Shown: piece after piece, positions 18,709-27,282 of the stretch
How positions within the stretch are numbered: position 1 is the stretch's first letter
Layout of the letters: each line of letters opens with the position of its first letter
Assembly: GCA_017889635.1 (NCBI GenBank)
Contig: JAGGAC010000026.1
Span: 1-64,000, forward strand
Direction of reading: 5' to 3'
Source: Bacillota bacterium
Lineage (GTDB): Bacteria > Bacillota > Negativicutes > Sporomusales > CTSoil-080
DNA length: 64,000 nucleotides
The notes under the pieces: generated by a model
The model's input: only the letters and a program-made list of their open reading frames with translations
Told to the model about the DNA's origin: nothing
Database searches by the model: none
Translations under genes and position numbers: made by a program

Positions 18709-20040
18709 TTAGTTAAAATCCCCCTTAGATTCCTGGATATCAGCAGCCCTTAGTGCGGCCATAATTTTTTTGCGCCGCGCTTGATCTTCAACGCCCTCCG
18801 CGATAGCGCGCTGGGTACGGCCTGAATAATCCTCAATGTCGGTATCCGCTCCATTGTCCAGAAACCATCGTATCTGAGCAAGATATCCCTCTAATTGGTC
18901 AGGAGCAACGGTAGTAGCGCGTAGTACGGTGTCATGAAGAGCTGTTAAACCATTAGCTGTAGGCTGCTCATTCAAGGCAGCAGTAAGTGCCTGTGAACTC
19001 ATGTGCCGCCCAATCTCTTGAAGAATTTTCAAGTGATTGAAGACAGCAGCACGAATGATTGCGTGAACTCCCATTGGGTGACGCTCGCGGACAATGGGAT
19101 CGGCCCCTTTTTCAAGCAGATACTTGACAAGCATAATTCGAAGTTCCGCCACGTTTTGGTTGGGTGGAATTCCATTATTTCCTGTGACTGCTACTATCAG
19201 TGGCGGTTGCTGCAACGGTCCGCCCAGCCGATTCAAATCGATATTTTTCGTTTCAACAAAGCTTTTAATTTCTTCAAGTAGATTTTTAAAGTTTCCCGTT
19301 TCTTTAGCTGCCCGCGCAAGTACCTCCTCCATCATACCGATAAGAGTATCGCTTAACTGCTGGTCAGCGGCCTGGTCCGGCAAATATACTGGTGCGATCC
19401 GCCCCAAAAGAACCTTATAGTAAGCAGCTTTCGCCGCCTTGGAACTGTCATAAGATTTAATCACCTCAAGCATCGGTTCATTTTGAAACTGACCGGCAAG
19501 TTCGCTCCCGCCCAAACCTCGCACAGTGGTAGCAGCTGTGTTTGCGCCGGATTTCAGCGCGAATTCAGCTAAAGCCAAATGTCCGTAGAATACTGCTTGA
19601 AGAAACAAAGTATGGCCGTTAAGCTCCCAAATCCGGTCAAGATGGTCCGGACATTTAGTCAAAAGCAGTTTAGCGGTCTGAACATTTCCTGATTGACCTG
19701 CGAAATGAATCGGAAGAGCCCCTGATTTTCGATGCGCGAGATCTGAACTGGCCTGACGAAAAGGACCATTTATAAGCAAATCAACAGCATAAGCCTGTCC
19801 TCTAACCGCTGCCGCAAGAAGCGGCGTCCAGCCGTCCTCATCATATTGGTCAGGATTGCCACCATAATCTAGCCAAGCGCCGAGTCCTCTTATATCACCA
19901 TCTCTAGCCATTCCAACTATCCGACCTATATCCGGTTCACCGGCACATTGATCACCACATTGGATATTCAACGCATAATCTTTTGTATAAGAGTTTCTGT
20001 TTCGCCGGCATCCAGCAGCATCATAAATTTGAATATCCAC
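18709..20040 (-). CDS. Ankyrin-repeat protein
   Basis: A 443-residue soluble protein made largely of ankyrin repeats. Repeat-like units include DEDGWTPLLAAAVRGQ, SGALPIHFAGQSGNVQ, NGHTLFLQAVFYGHLALA and, near the end, NGLTALHDTVLRAT and NGADTDIEDYSGRT. The N-terminus is Cys-containing (IQCGDQCAGE) with no clear signal peptide. Ankyrin proteins usually bind other proteins. Here it is the last gene of a five-gene operon of enzymes, only 41 bases after the ThDP enzyme, so it may scaffold or protect those enzymes (inference). The start is GTG, with GGAGGT 7 bases upstream. Confidence 0.82.
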   Translation of the reverse strand: MDIQIYDAAGCRRNRNSYTKDYALNIQCGDQCAGEPDIGRIVGMARDGDIRGLGAWLDYGGNPDQYDEDGWTPLLAAAVRGQAYAVDLLINGPFRQASSDLAHRKSGALPIHFAGQSGNVQTAKLLLTKCPDHLDRIWELNGHTLFLQAVFYGHLALAEFALKSGANTAATTVRGLGGSELAGQFQNEPMLEVIKSYDSSKAAKAAYYKVLLGRIAPVYLPDQAADQQLSDTLIGMMEEVLARAAKETGNFKNLLEEIKSFVETKNIDLNRLGGPLQQPPLIVAVTGNNGIPPNQNVAELRIMLVKYLLEKGADPIVRERHPMGVHAIIRAAVFNHLKILQEIGRHMSSQALTAALNEQPTANGLTALHDTVLRATTVAPDQLEGYLAQIRWFLDNGADTDIEDYSGRTQRAIAEGVEDQARRKKIMAALRAADIQESKGDFN

Positions 20041-20081
20041 TTCTCTTACCTCCGTATAGGGAATTGAGGTTTAAAACGACA

Positions 20082-21698
20082 CTAGCTTTTAGTTTGATTG
20101 ACTAATAGATCAATTAAAAACGGTCCTTGATGATTAAACATTTTTTCGATAGCGGGTCTTATGTCAGCAGGTTTTTCAACTCGGACGCCAGTAACACCCA
20201 ATGCCTCAGACAGTTGTACATAATTTATCTCAGGAGTTTTGATATAAAAGGATTCCGGGAAATTACGCCCCGTGATTTGGTGCTCCTGCCAATACTGGCG
20301 AAGATTATTTTGCAGTATTCTATACCCCTGGTTGTTACATACAACAAACTTTGCTCCGATGTTGTAATGAGCAGCCGTCCACAAAGCCTGGATTGTATAC
20401 ATGCTGCCCCCATCGCCGCCAAAGCCAATCACCGTAGCTTCAGGCGCGGCAATTTTAAGACCTATTGCCCCCGGAATGCCGACTCCCAAGGAAGTCCATC
20501 TGGTTTGAAAAAAGCATCCAGGCTTTGTGCTAAGAATGTAACGGTTCAATTCGACGGAACAAGTTTCGGCTTCATCAAAAATAATCGTATTCGGCGGCAT
20601 ATGTTCAGCAAATTCCCGCATAAACCGACCAGGTATCACTGGAATAGAATCCCAAGACTCAATATCCGCTTTTATTTCCAAATCAAGCTGGGATCTTTTT
20701 TCGTCAGCCAACATTTTATTACGCTCTAGAACAGTTTCTTTTTGCTCTGAAGTTTGAATACGTTCAACAATGCTGTTGAGTTTCTTAAACGTTAACTTAG
20801 GATCACTTACAATGCCAATATCCACTGGGAAGTTCTTGGCTATTTCATAAGCGTTCAAGTCAATATGAATAAGTGGTTTACCATGAGGGAAAATATCCGC
20901 CAACAATGGGAATACCTCCGGGAATAAATAAGTGCCGCTGACAAAAATCACATCCGCCTTTGCCATAGCTGCTTTTGAATATTTGCCTGACATATGATTC
21001 AATAGCCCGCGATAATTTGGATTCGCTCCGCTAATATTCATTTCAGAGCCTTCCGCAGCCCAAACTTCTGCCGCAACAAGCTTTACTAACTGAGCCAATT
21101 CGTCTTGAGCTCCAGAATAGGCAATTCCATCGCCAATAATAAAAACTGGATGTCTGGCATCAATAAGCATTTTAGCAACCCTTTCCAGTTGAGAATCATC
21201 CGGCGCTGTACGGGTATCAAGTATTGTCGAAGGAACAATCTCTTCTTCGCTTTGCATGTCCAGTATATCCATTGGCAAACAGACAAAAACCGGTCCCATT
21301 GGCGGAGTCGAAGCAACTTTTACAGCCCTTCGAATTACTCTGAGCAGCGAAGAGGAATCCACTACCCGTGTCGCCCATTTCGTCACCGGCTTAGCCATAG
21401 CCACAATATCGGCTGCCATATGTGCTTCCATTGCGTCGTATTTTATGCCAGCTTCACCAGCAAGTACAATAAGTGGGGCATGTCCCCGCATCGCCTGGTA
21501 CAACATGCCAATGCCGTTTCCCAGACCAACCCCGGAATGAAGCTGAATAACAGCCGGTTTTTTTGTTTTTCTGGCAAAACCGTCGGCAATTGCCACAGCT
21601 GTAGCTTCCTCCAGAGCCAGGATATATTGGAACTCTGGATAGTAGTCCCCTACCGCATCAAGCAGCCCCTGCTCCACCGATCCCGGATTGCCGAACAT
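20082..21698 (-). CDS. ThDP-dependent decarboxylase/lyase, benzoylformate decarboxylase-like
   Basis: The 538 visible residues make a three-domain thiamine-diphosphate enzyme. The catalytic Glu lies in LALEEATAVAIADGFA, a BFD-like stretch reads QLHSGVGLGNGIGML, and the ThDP/Mg motif GDGG...NN occurs at GFGGDGGSMYTI and VVCNNQGYRIL. It probably acts on a 2-oxo acid in the cytoplasm; the substrate is unknown. The conserved N-terminus is longer than this start: the same frame reads RTGRHAVIEQLLADGIKYM upstream of residue 1, back to a stop. An ATG at 21765, 6 bases after the previous gene, is one base out of frame. Either a frameshift at the GGG at 21758-21760 or a rare ATT start is needed. See findings. 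Confidence 0.85.
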   Translation of the reverse strand: MFGNPGSVEQGLLDAVGDYYPEFQYILALEEATAVAIADGFARKTKKPAVIQLHSGVGLGNGIGMLYQAMRGHAPLIVLAGEAGIKYDAMEAHMAADIVAMAKPVTKWATRVVDSSSLLRVIRRAVKVASTPPMGPVFVCLPMDILDMQSEEEIVPSTILDTRTAPDDSQLERVAKMLIDARHPVFIIGDGIAYSGAQDELAQLVKLVAAEVWAAEGSEMNISGANPNYRGLLNHMSGKYSKAAMAKADVIFVSGTYLFPEVFPLLADIFPHGKPLIHIDLNAYEIAKNFPVDIGIVSDPKLTFKKLNSIVERIQTSEQKETVLERNKMLADEKRSQLDLEIKADIESWDSIPVIPGRFMREFAEHMPPNTIIFDEAETCSVELNRYILSTKPGCFFQTRWTSLGVGIPGAIGLKIAAPEATVIGFGGDGGSMYTIQALWTAAHYNIGAKFVVCNNQGYRILQNNLRQYWQEHQITGRNFPESFYIKTPEINYVQLSEALGVTGVRVEKPADIRPAIEKMFNHQGPFLIDLLVNQTKS

Positions 21699-21771
21699 AT
21701 ATTTTATTCCATCAGCCAGTAATTGCTCTATGACCGCATGTCTTCCGGTTCTAATAACCCTTCATCCTTTC

Positions 21772-22521
21772 CTACCAGCCATATTTCCGTAGTCCATTTT
21801 CAAGGACTTCGACCAGTTTTTGTCCGCAAAGATACGAACACGCCGTAGAACGGGCCGAAATAAATGGATAATCTACAATAACCGAAGTTCTTTGCCCGAC
21901 ATTACCATGGTACTGACCGTTTGGCCCAACGGCGTCTCGCAAGATGTATTCCAGCGGATAAGGCGGCGGCCCGATGACAAAATCAGTCCCTAAAAACAAA
22001 TTAAAGTCCCGAGCAAAAGCCAGGCAGGTAACCCCATAGCATTCAACGGCAATAGGCTTGTCCTTTTTGTAAAAGGCTAATATCATATCATGTACCCGTC
22101 GGTTATTTACCATATCGACAATTGGTCCGCTTCCGCCTACTATAAGCAGCGCATCATATCTATCCAAGCCGCGTTCTGCTTTCTCCAGAAGACTATAATA
22201 GCTTTCCATCTCTTTTAAATAGTTAGGCGAACTAAGGTAAGGGCGTTCGGGAAACATTTTTTCGATGTTCTCAGGATTATTTAACCTCCCGGACGAGTCA
22301 ATGTCCCTGGTCTTTTTCGCCATTTCCTCCGACACCACCGTCCGTCCCAGCGGCGGATCAACGAAACTTGCGTCCATGCTTGGCGGCAGAGCATGAGGAA
22401 TTTTCCCCTTGGGCGTGGCAAATACCGTGGTATAGCCTGCTTGATCAAACGTTTCCAGCGGACCGACGAGTTCTTCGCCCCAGTAGCCATACTCTGATAA
22501 AACCGCAAGAATTTTTTTCAT
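21772..22521 (-). CDS. DJ-1/PfpI family protein A
   Basis: The 249-residue protein starts MKKILAVLSEYGYWGEELVGP at an ATG with GGAGGGAG upstream; the in-frame codons before it overlap that site. The fold family is DJ-1/PfpI: a parallel sheet with a Cys at the nucleophile elbow (AVECYGVTC) and a glycine-rich IVGGSGP. Members include Hsp31-type glyoxalase III enzymes and cysteine hydrolases. The extra segment with PEDxPY-like PERPYLSSPNYLKEM suggests an Hsp31/glyoxalase-like subgroup (inference). It lies 31 bases after a second DJ-1 gene and immediately before the ThDP enzyme in the same operon. Confidence 0.85.
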   Translation of the reverse strand: MKKILAVLSEYGYWGEELVGPLETFDQAGYTTVFATPKGKIPHALPPSMDASFVDPPLGRTVVSEEMAKKTRDIDSSGRLNNPENIEKMFPERPYLSSPNYLKEMESYYSLLEKAERGLDRYDALLIVGGSGPIVDMVNNRRVHDMILAFYKKDKPIAVECYGVTCLAFARDFNLFLGTDFVIGPPPYPLEYILRDAVGPNGQYHGNVGQRTSVIVDYPFISARSTACSYLCGQKLVEVLENGLRKYGW

Positions 22522-22552
22522 AAGCTCCCTCCACACTGAACATAATTGTCAA

Positions 22553-23188
22553 TCATAGAGATTCCCCGTTTTCAACCTTCAATATTTGTTCAACAATTTT
22601 GTCAACGAAAAGCGCTGTCTCATGATAGGTACGACCGGTCACCAAATCTTTATCGACTACTACACCAGAAGGATCATCACTAAACACGCCGCCGGCATTT
22701 ATTATATCTGCAAGAACTACGTTATTGCAGATAACCTTTCGGTTCCGCAAAAGCTCCGGATTAGGCGTGATAATCCACAGGCCATGGCATAACGCTCCTT
22801 TTATAATCCGTTGGCTTTTCATTGCTCGGGCGTAAAAATCTACCGCTGGAGCGGTCTTTACCATATCAGCTGTGATTGGCTTCTTGTCAGGCGGTTCAAA
22901 ATGTCTTAACCGTACACTAGTATAGTTCGCTGACATAATTACAGCCGCATAGTCCTCAAGTTTAACCTTATCGAAGTCGATACTCACATCTAAAGTTTCC
23001 GGTGTTTTTCCTGCTTCACTCACCGTGCTGATAAAAGTCATTTTGGCGTTCCCCCATAATCTGGACATAAAGTCTACAACCATCCCATACTGATTAAATT
23101 TTTCACGATATACTGCAATTTCTTCTGGGATATACTGACTTTCCACAAGAATTGCAACCTTTTTATTTTGTAATTTATCGTTATTCAC
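22553..23188 (-). CDS. DJ-1/PfpI family protein B
   Basis: A 211-residue DJ-1/PfpI protein with the typical start KKVAILVESQYIPEEI (conserved Glu) and a nucleophile elbow Cys in KGALCHGLWI. This is the PfpI/YhbO type, known as putative cysteine peptidases, chaperones or glyoxalases. The start is GTG; GGTGG lies close before it and GAGGG further upstream. It sits between the AGE-like gene and a second, more distant DJ-1 paralogue. Two different DJ-1 proteins in one operon suggest a heteromer or two steps acting on reactive carbonyl compounds (inference). Confidence 0.85.
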   Translation of the reverse strand: MNNDKLQNKKVAILVESQYIPEEIAVYREKFNQYGMVVDFMSRLWGNAKMTFISTVSEAGKTPETLDVSIDFDKVKLEDYAAVIMSANYTSVRLRHFEPPDKKPITADMVKTAPAVDFYARAMKSQRIIKGALCHGLWIITPNPELLRNRKVICNNVVLADIINAGGVFSDDPSGVVVDKDLVTGRTYHETALFVDKIVEQILKVENGESL

Positions 23189-23213
23189 TTCGCCACCACT
23201 TCCCTCACTCTAG

Positions 23214-25223
23214 TCATTTACTGCAGCGCGGGCAAAATTGAACATTAATTGTTTTGCCAAGATCTTCTTTTCTAAGCTGAATCTGAAAATTATCTTTATC
23301 AAAATTCGTTCGCGGAACACCGTTTATAGTTATACTTACAATCTCAACATCATTCGGTTTGAAAAAATCAGGCAGCACATTAATTGACAGTAAAGAGCTA
23401 TTTACCGATGGTATGAAATACATGGAAAAGGTTTTTTCGCCTGGCGGACGATTTCCAACATAAGAACTTAAATAAATGTGCGCTAAATAGTTAAGTTCAA
23501 AGGCATGGTAGCCAGCCTTAGCATGGCTGCCCTTATTGGCGTACTCGCCTTGGATTATCGGAACGCCGTTGTCATTGACCCGGAAATAAATTCCCCTATG
23601 CTCCCGGTCCAGAAAATATACATTCCAAAACGCCATCATTTCTCTGGCCAATTTCAGGTATCTGCCATCCTTAGCATCAGCGCCATGCAGTATCAGGTAT
23701 GCCAGAATCGCCTGTTCCTGCTGCCAAAAATCTTTAGTATTGCTCCAGGCAAACTCTAGCGGCATACCATTGCCAGGTTCCCGCTCCACAGTATCAAATA
23801 AGCCGCCATGAATAACGTCCACGCCATGTGTCGCGATCTTATCCCCGATATTTTGGGCAAGCTCAATATAACGCTTGGCCTGAGATGCGTATTTTCCGGC
23901 TTTATCTTTATCACCGGCTTCAAGGTATTCCCTTTCCCGGCACAATAAATAATAAGCGCACCGTGTTAAGTTCCAGGCAATTTTAAGATTATGCCCAACA
24001 ACCGCCCGGTTCTGCTGCCAGGAATAGCTATGATCAGGTTTCCAGTCATCCATAAACCGTTCATTGACATAAGGATTTCCACCGTCAGGAAACTTTTCTA
24101 CAATAAATCCCAGCGTCATCTCCAACATGTCCCGGCATTTATCTCTTATGCGAATCAAATTGCCGCTGTTATCGCCAATCGGCAACGGATCAAGAGCCGA
24201 AAGAAGGTTGACAAGATAGGCCGGAATGTGATCGCCGATCGAATTCCAGTTCTTGCGCAGTTTATTTTTACCTAAAGCCTCAGAATCAGGGCGCATTGTC
24301 ACATAGTCGATATGGGAAAAGTAGCCGCCATTCCCTGGAAAGCCTTTAACCTTGGCCTTTTCATCATCTAAGTAGAAATCATTGAAGGCATTAATGGTAC
24401 GCTCGATATCTTTTAAAACTTCCCACTCCTGGGTAATACGATAATACTGTGCCAAACCTGCCAGGGCATAAATTTGTTCGTACAAAGGAATAGAGTTTAA
24501 GTCATCAGGATTTTGCGACGGAATAACCAGTTTGGAACTGGTTTTAAGTTTTCGCCACCCATGAGCCCAAATACATTGCGTTCCGTCATGGGTAAGACTC
24601 CGAAACGTCTGACGCTGATACTCAACACCAGCCTTAGCCGCAAGGTAATATCTGCGGCTGCCGGTCAATAGATAAGCTGACGACAGTCCGTAAATCAAAC
24701 GCGAAAGCGTGGCGCATTCCTGAATATTATCATCTGTTTCTCCGCCAAGAATATTAAGATTAGTGCGATATAATTCAGCAAAATCATCGGTAGCATAGTT
24801 GCGTCTAGTACCAAAGATATCATCCAGCCATTCGTCAGCCAACAACCTAATCTGGTTAAGCCACCAATGGGTTTCTTCAAACGCCAAAATATCCGGGACT
24901 GAGTTTAAAATATGTATAATACTGGCATCAAAACTTGACGCTGATTCTACCTCCTGATAAATCCCCTCAACCGCTAGCAGCCAACCGATACTAATATTCT
25001 TTTTTATTTTTTTGCAGATATCCGAACAAGAATCATTAACTGGCTCAGGCAGTCGGTTTCGCTCCAATGTGTCAAGGTTCTCTACTACCTTAAACTCTGT
25101 ATTAGCGCGCACTCTGACTTTAAAGCTGTCACCGCTGCGACACTGAAGCGTAAACGAGTTACCATCAGCATCAATCGCGGTTACGTCGCCCATGATGCTG
25201 ACTTGCTGAATAAACTGTTTCAT
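23214..25223 (-). CDS. AGE-superfamily (N-acylglucosamine 2-epimerase-like) protein with an extra N-terminal domain
   Basis: A 669-residue protein. Residues 1-110 form a beta-rich domain (SIMGDVTAIDADGNSFTLQC). Residues about 115-610 are an alpha-toroid typical of AGE-type sugar epimerases/isomerases, with the family landmarks WWLNQ, VGHNLKIAWNL, DFWQQEQAILAY and KAGYHAFELNYL. The last 60 residues are another beta domain ending in FCPRCSK, a CxxC pair. The catalytic His residues of this family appear present (GHN and YHAF). It is the first gene of the five-gene operon. The start at 25223 is chosen over 25241, because GGAGG overlaps the earlier Met codon. The extra N- and C-terminal domains are unusual for the family, so the substrate may be unusual too. 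Confidence 0.8.
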   Translation of the reverse strand: MKQFIQQVSIMGDVTAIDADGNSFTLQCRSGDSFKVRVRANTEFKVVENLDTLERNRLPEPVNDSCSDICKKIKKNISIGWLLAVEGIYQEVESASSFDASIIHILNSVPDILAFEETHWWLNQIRLLADEWLDDIFGTRRNYATDDFAELYRTNLNILGGETDDNIQECATLSRLIYGLSSAYLLTGSRRYYLAAKAGVEYQRQTFRSLTHDGTQCIWAHGWRKLKTSSKLVIPSQNPDDLNSIPLYEQIYALAGLAQYYRITQEWEVLKDIERTINAFNDFYLDDEKAKVKGFPGNGGYFSHIDYVTMRPDSEALGKNKLRKNWNSIGDHIPAYLVNLLSALDPLPIGDNSGNLIRIRDKCRDMLEMTLGFIVEKFPDGGNPYVNERFMDDWKPDHSYSWQQNRAVVGHNLKIAWNLTRCAYYLLCREREYLEAGDKDKAGKYASQAKRYIELAQNIGDKIATHGVDVIHGGLFDTVEREPGNGMPLEFAWSNTKDFWQQEQAILAYLILHGADAKDGRYLKLAREMMAFWNVYFLDREHRGIYFRVNDNGVPIIQGEYANKGSHAKAGYHAFELNYLAHIYLSSYVGNRPPGEKTFSMYFIPSVNSSLLSINVLPDFFKPNDVEIVSITINGVPRTNFDKDNFQIQLRKEDLGKTINVQFCPRCSK

Positions 25224-25358
25224 TACTGCCATTTCCTCCATTCAAATTGCGCTCTTCTCACCACAAAATTTCATTCACTTCATACAACACGTTACTTATT
25301 ATTTCTCAATATACTAGTTACTATGTCCCGCCTACCGCTAAGCAGCTTGCAAAACAAA

Positions 25359-25400
25359 AACCTGCTCACCAGGCTTAACTTCAGCCAAAATGAGCAGGTT
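25359..25400 (-). terminator. Terminator after the DJ-1/OYE operon
   Basis: Ten-base arms AACCTGCTCA at 25359-25368 and its complement at 25391-25400. On the minus strand the hairpin is followed by TTTTTGTTTTG, a good U-tract. It ends the operon of the third DJ-1 gene and separates it from the AGE operon. Confidence 0.78.
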
Positions 25401-25477
25401 GATTACTTATGGTATTTATTCTTCAAACCATTATCGAGCAGTATCAGCCATGAGGCCAATATAAATGCTTTGTTATC

Positions 25478-26074
25478 TCAAACTATAACATCATACTCCA
25501 TCCGTTTTGCTGTCGCAACGGCCACTTCACTGCCAAGCAATTGTTTTATAATATAGAGCGACACATTAATCCCGGCAGAAATGCCTGCTGCAGTAATTAT
25601 TGAGCCTTCGTCAACATATTTACAATTTTTAACGACTTTAACGGCAGGAAATTCACGTTCAAGACGGTCAATATCAAGCCAATGTGTGGTGGCATGTTTG
25701 CCATCAATGAGACCTGCCTTTGCCAACAAAAATGCGCCTGTACACACTGAAACAATAAGCTTTGTGTCAGCCTTACGGCTGCGAATCCACTGGATTACGT
25801 GTTCGTTATGTATCTCAATTTCTTCTGCTCCATAGCCGCCGGGAATAATAAGAATATCAAAATCAGGCGAATTATTAAAACTATAATGCGGCTGGACCAA
25901 TAACCCGTTTCGCGCCTTTACTACTGTTCCATACTGTGAAATTGTCTGAACTAAAAATGGTTTGTCTTGTCTATCAGGAAAAGAAGTCAGGGAAAAAACT
26001 TCAAACGGTCCTGCGAAATCTAATACTTCCACCTCATCAAATAAAAGTATCCCCACTCGCCAAAACCTATCCAT
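25478..26074 (-). CDS. DJ-1/PfpI family protein, isonitrile hydratase/AraC-sensor type
   Basis: A 198-residue DJ-1/PfpI protein of the subgroup that includes isonitrile hydratase (InhA) and the N-terminal sensor of GATase1-AraC regulators. It has the conserved Asp in VEVLDFAGPFEVF, the nucleophile Cys in IVSVCTGAFLLA and a THW motif (KHATTHWLDIDRL). It has no DNA-binding domain, so it is an enzyme rather than a regulator. The ATG at 26074 has GGAGG 5 bases upstream; the longer frame starts in that site. It follows the OYE-like gene by 38 bases and is likely cotranscribed with it. Substrate unknown. Confidence 0.86.
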   Translation of the reverse strand: MDRFWRVGILLFDEVEVLDFAGPFEVFSLTSFPDRQDKPFLVQTISQYGTVVKARNGLLVQPHYSFNNSPDFDILIIPGGYGAEEIEIHNEHVIQWIRSRKADTKLIVSVCTGAFLLAKAGLIDGKHATTHWLDIDRLEREFPAVKVVKNCKYVDEGSIITAAGISAGINVSLYIIKQLLGSEVAVATAKRMEYDVIV

Positions 26075-26112
26075 CTCATCCTCCACTTACTATTCGTCAG
26101 TTAAATAGTCTC

Positions 26113-27216
26113 TCATTCGCCGCTTGAGACCATTTGCCGCTTGAAAATACAGATCGTACCGCCAGGATTGTAACACTTATTACAGAAAACGCATTTTGCG
26201 GGGTCCAATTCTCCACGCTGCCAGCGGTTAATAAGATCAGTTTCACGAATCAGCGAGCGGCTAAGCGCAATATATTCAATAGCGGTTTGATTAATAATCT
26301 CTGTCAGTTGATTAAATTCTCGGTTACCGCCCACCAAAATAACCGGAACCGTTAATTCTTGTGCCAATTCATCTGCATACGGTCTAAAATACGACTCTTG
26401 ACCCCGCCTTATTAATCTTGACGGTCCCTTGTTCATCCGTGATGAGCGACTGCCGCCGCTTACCTCAATAGCGCTTATTCCAAGTTCCGCTAAGGTTTTA
26501 CAAACATATTTGCATTCTTCAAAAGTCATACCTTGATCCATAAAATCTTCACAATTAATTTTAATCAGGATTGGATATTCCGGACCTACCTTTTCCCTGA
26601 CTGCCTTATATGTTTCCACAACCATTCTAGCCCTGTTTTCAATACTGCCGCCATAACAGTCTGTTCGCTGATTATAATAAGGATTTAGAAATTTGCTTAA
26701 CAAGTAGCCATGGGCGCTATGCAGCTGAACACCATCGAAACCAGCCTTTTTAGCCCGAAGTGCAGCATCAGCGAACGCAGTTTGTACAAACAAAATCTCC
26801 TCAGTTGTCATTTCTTGGGGAGTAGTATTGTAACCCGTATCAAGTACTTTGCTTGGCCCCCACATTACCTTGCCGCCGGCTAACTCAGGTGAAGCTTGGG
26901 AACCAAGACAGGCAAGCTGCATAATTATATTGCCGCCATAACTATGAACGACATCCACAAGCTTCTTATATTCGTCAATATAGGAATCATCATAAAGAGC
27001 CATTTGTCCCTGATAAAGCTGTTCTAACTTAGTTACAGCCGTAAGTCCGGTGATAATTGTCCCCACTCCTCCTCTCGCCAAATTTTCATAAACCTGAACT
27101 AACTCCTGAGTCATGCGCCCGTCTTCACCAGCTACGCCATCATAAGTAGCCGAGCGAAAAAATCTGTTTTTTAGCTTCATACCAGCAAATTGTGTTTGGT
27201 CAAATAACGATTTCAT
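26113..27216 (-). CDS. Old Yellow Enzyme-family NADH:flavin oxidoreductase
   Basis: A 367-residue FMN TIM-barrel ene-reductase. The active-site pair is intact as HSAH in VQLHSAHGYLLSKF. The family phrase YGGSIENRARMV is present, as is the C-terminal FMN-phosphate loop (VILVGGNRE). A Cys-rich tail (CVFCNKC plus a further Cys in GGTICIF) resembles the iron-sulphur ligand region of 2,4-dienoyl-CoA reductase-like enzymes, but the flavodoxin/NAD domain of those long enzymes is absent. It reduces activated C=C bonds in the cytoplasm. It is paired with a DJ-1 gene downstream. A close paralogue lies at 39687-40709. Confidence 0.9.
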   Translation of the reverse strand: MKSLFDQTQFAGMKLKNRFFRSATYDGVAGEDGRMTQELVQVYENLARGGVGTIITGLTAVTKLEQLYQGQMALYDDSYIDEYKKLVDVVHSYGGNIIMQLACLGSQASPELAGGKVMWGPSKVLDTGYNTTPQEMTTEEILFVQTAFADAALRAKKAGFDGVQLHSAHGYLLSKFLNPYYNQRTDCYGGSIENRARMVVETYKAVREKVGPEYPILIKINCEDFMDQGMTFEECKYVCKTLAELGISAIEVSGGSRSSRMNKGPSRLIRRGQESYFRPYADELAQELTVPVILVGGNREFNQLTEIINQTAIEYIALSRSLIRETDLINRWQRGELDPAKCVFCNKCYNPGGTICIFKRQMVSSGE

Positions 27217-27282
27217 TGCTTCACCCTTTACAAATTTTTATATTTCAGCCTGCAAAAATATGCTATCATGTTGAAAAAACGT

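Noticed and set aside
25478-26074. AraC-family regulator
   Set aside because: Only the DJ-1-like domain is present, with no C-terminal helix-turn-helix.
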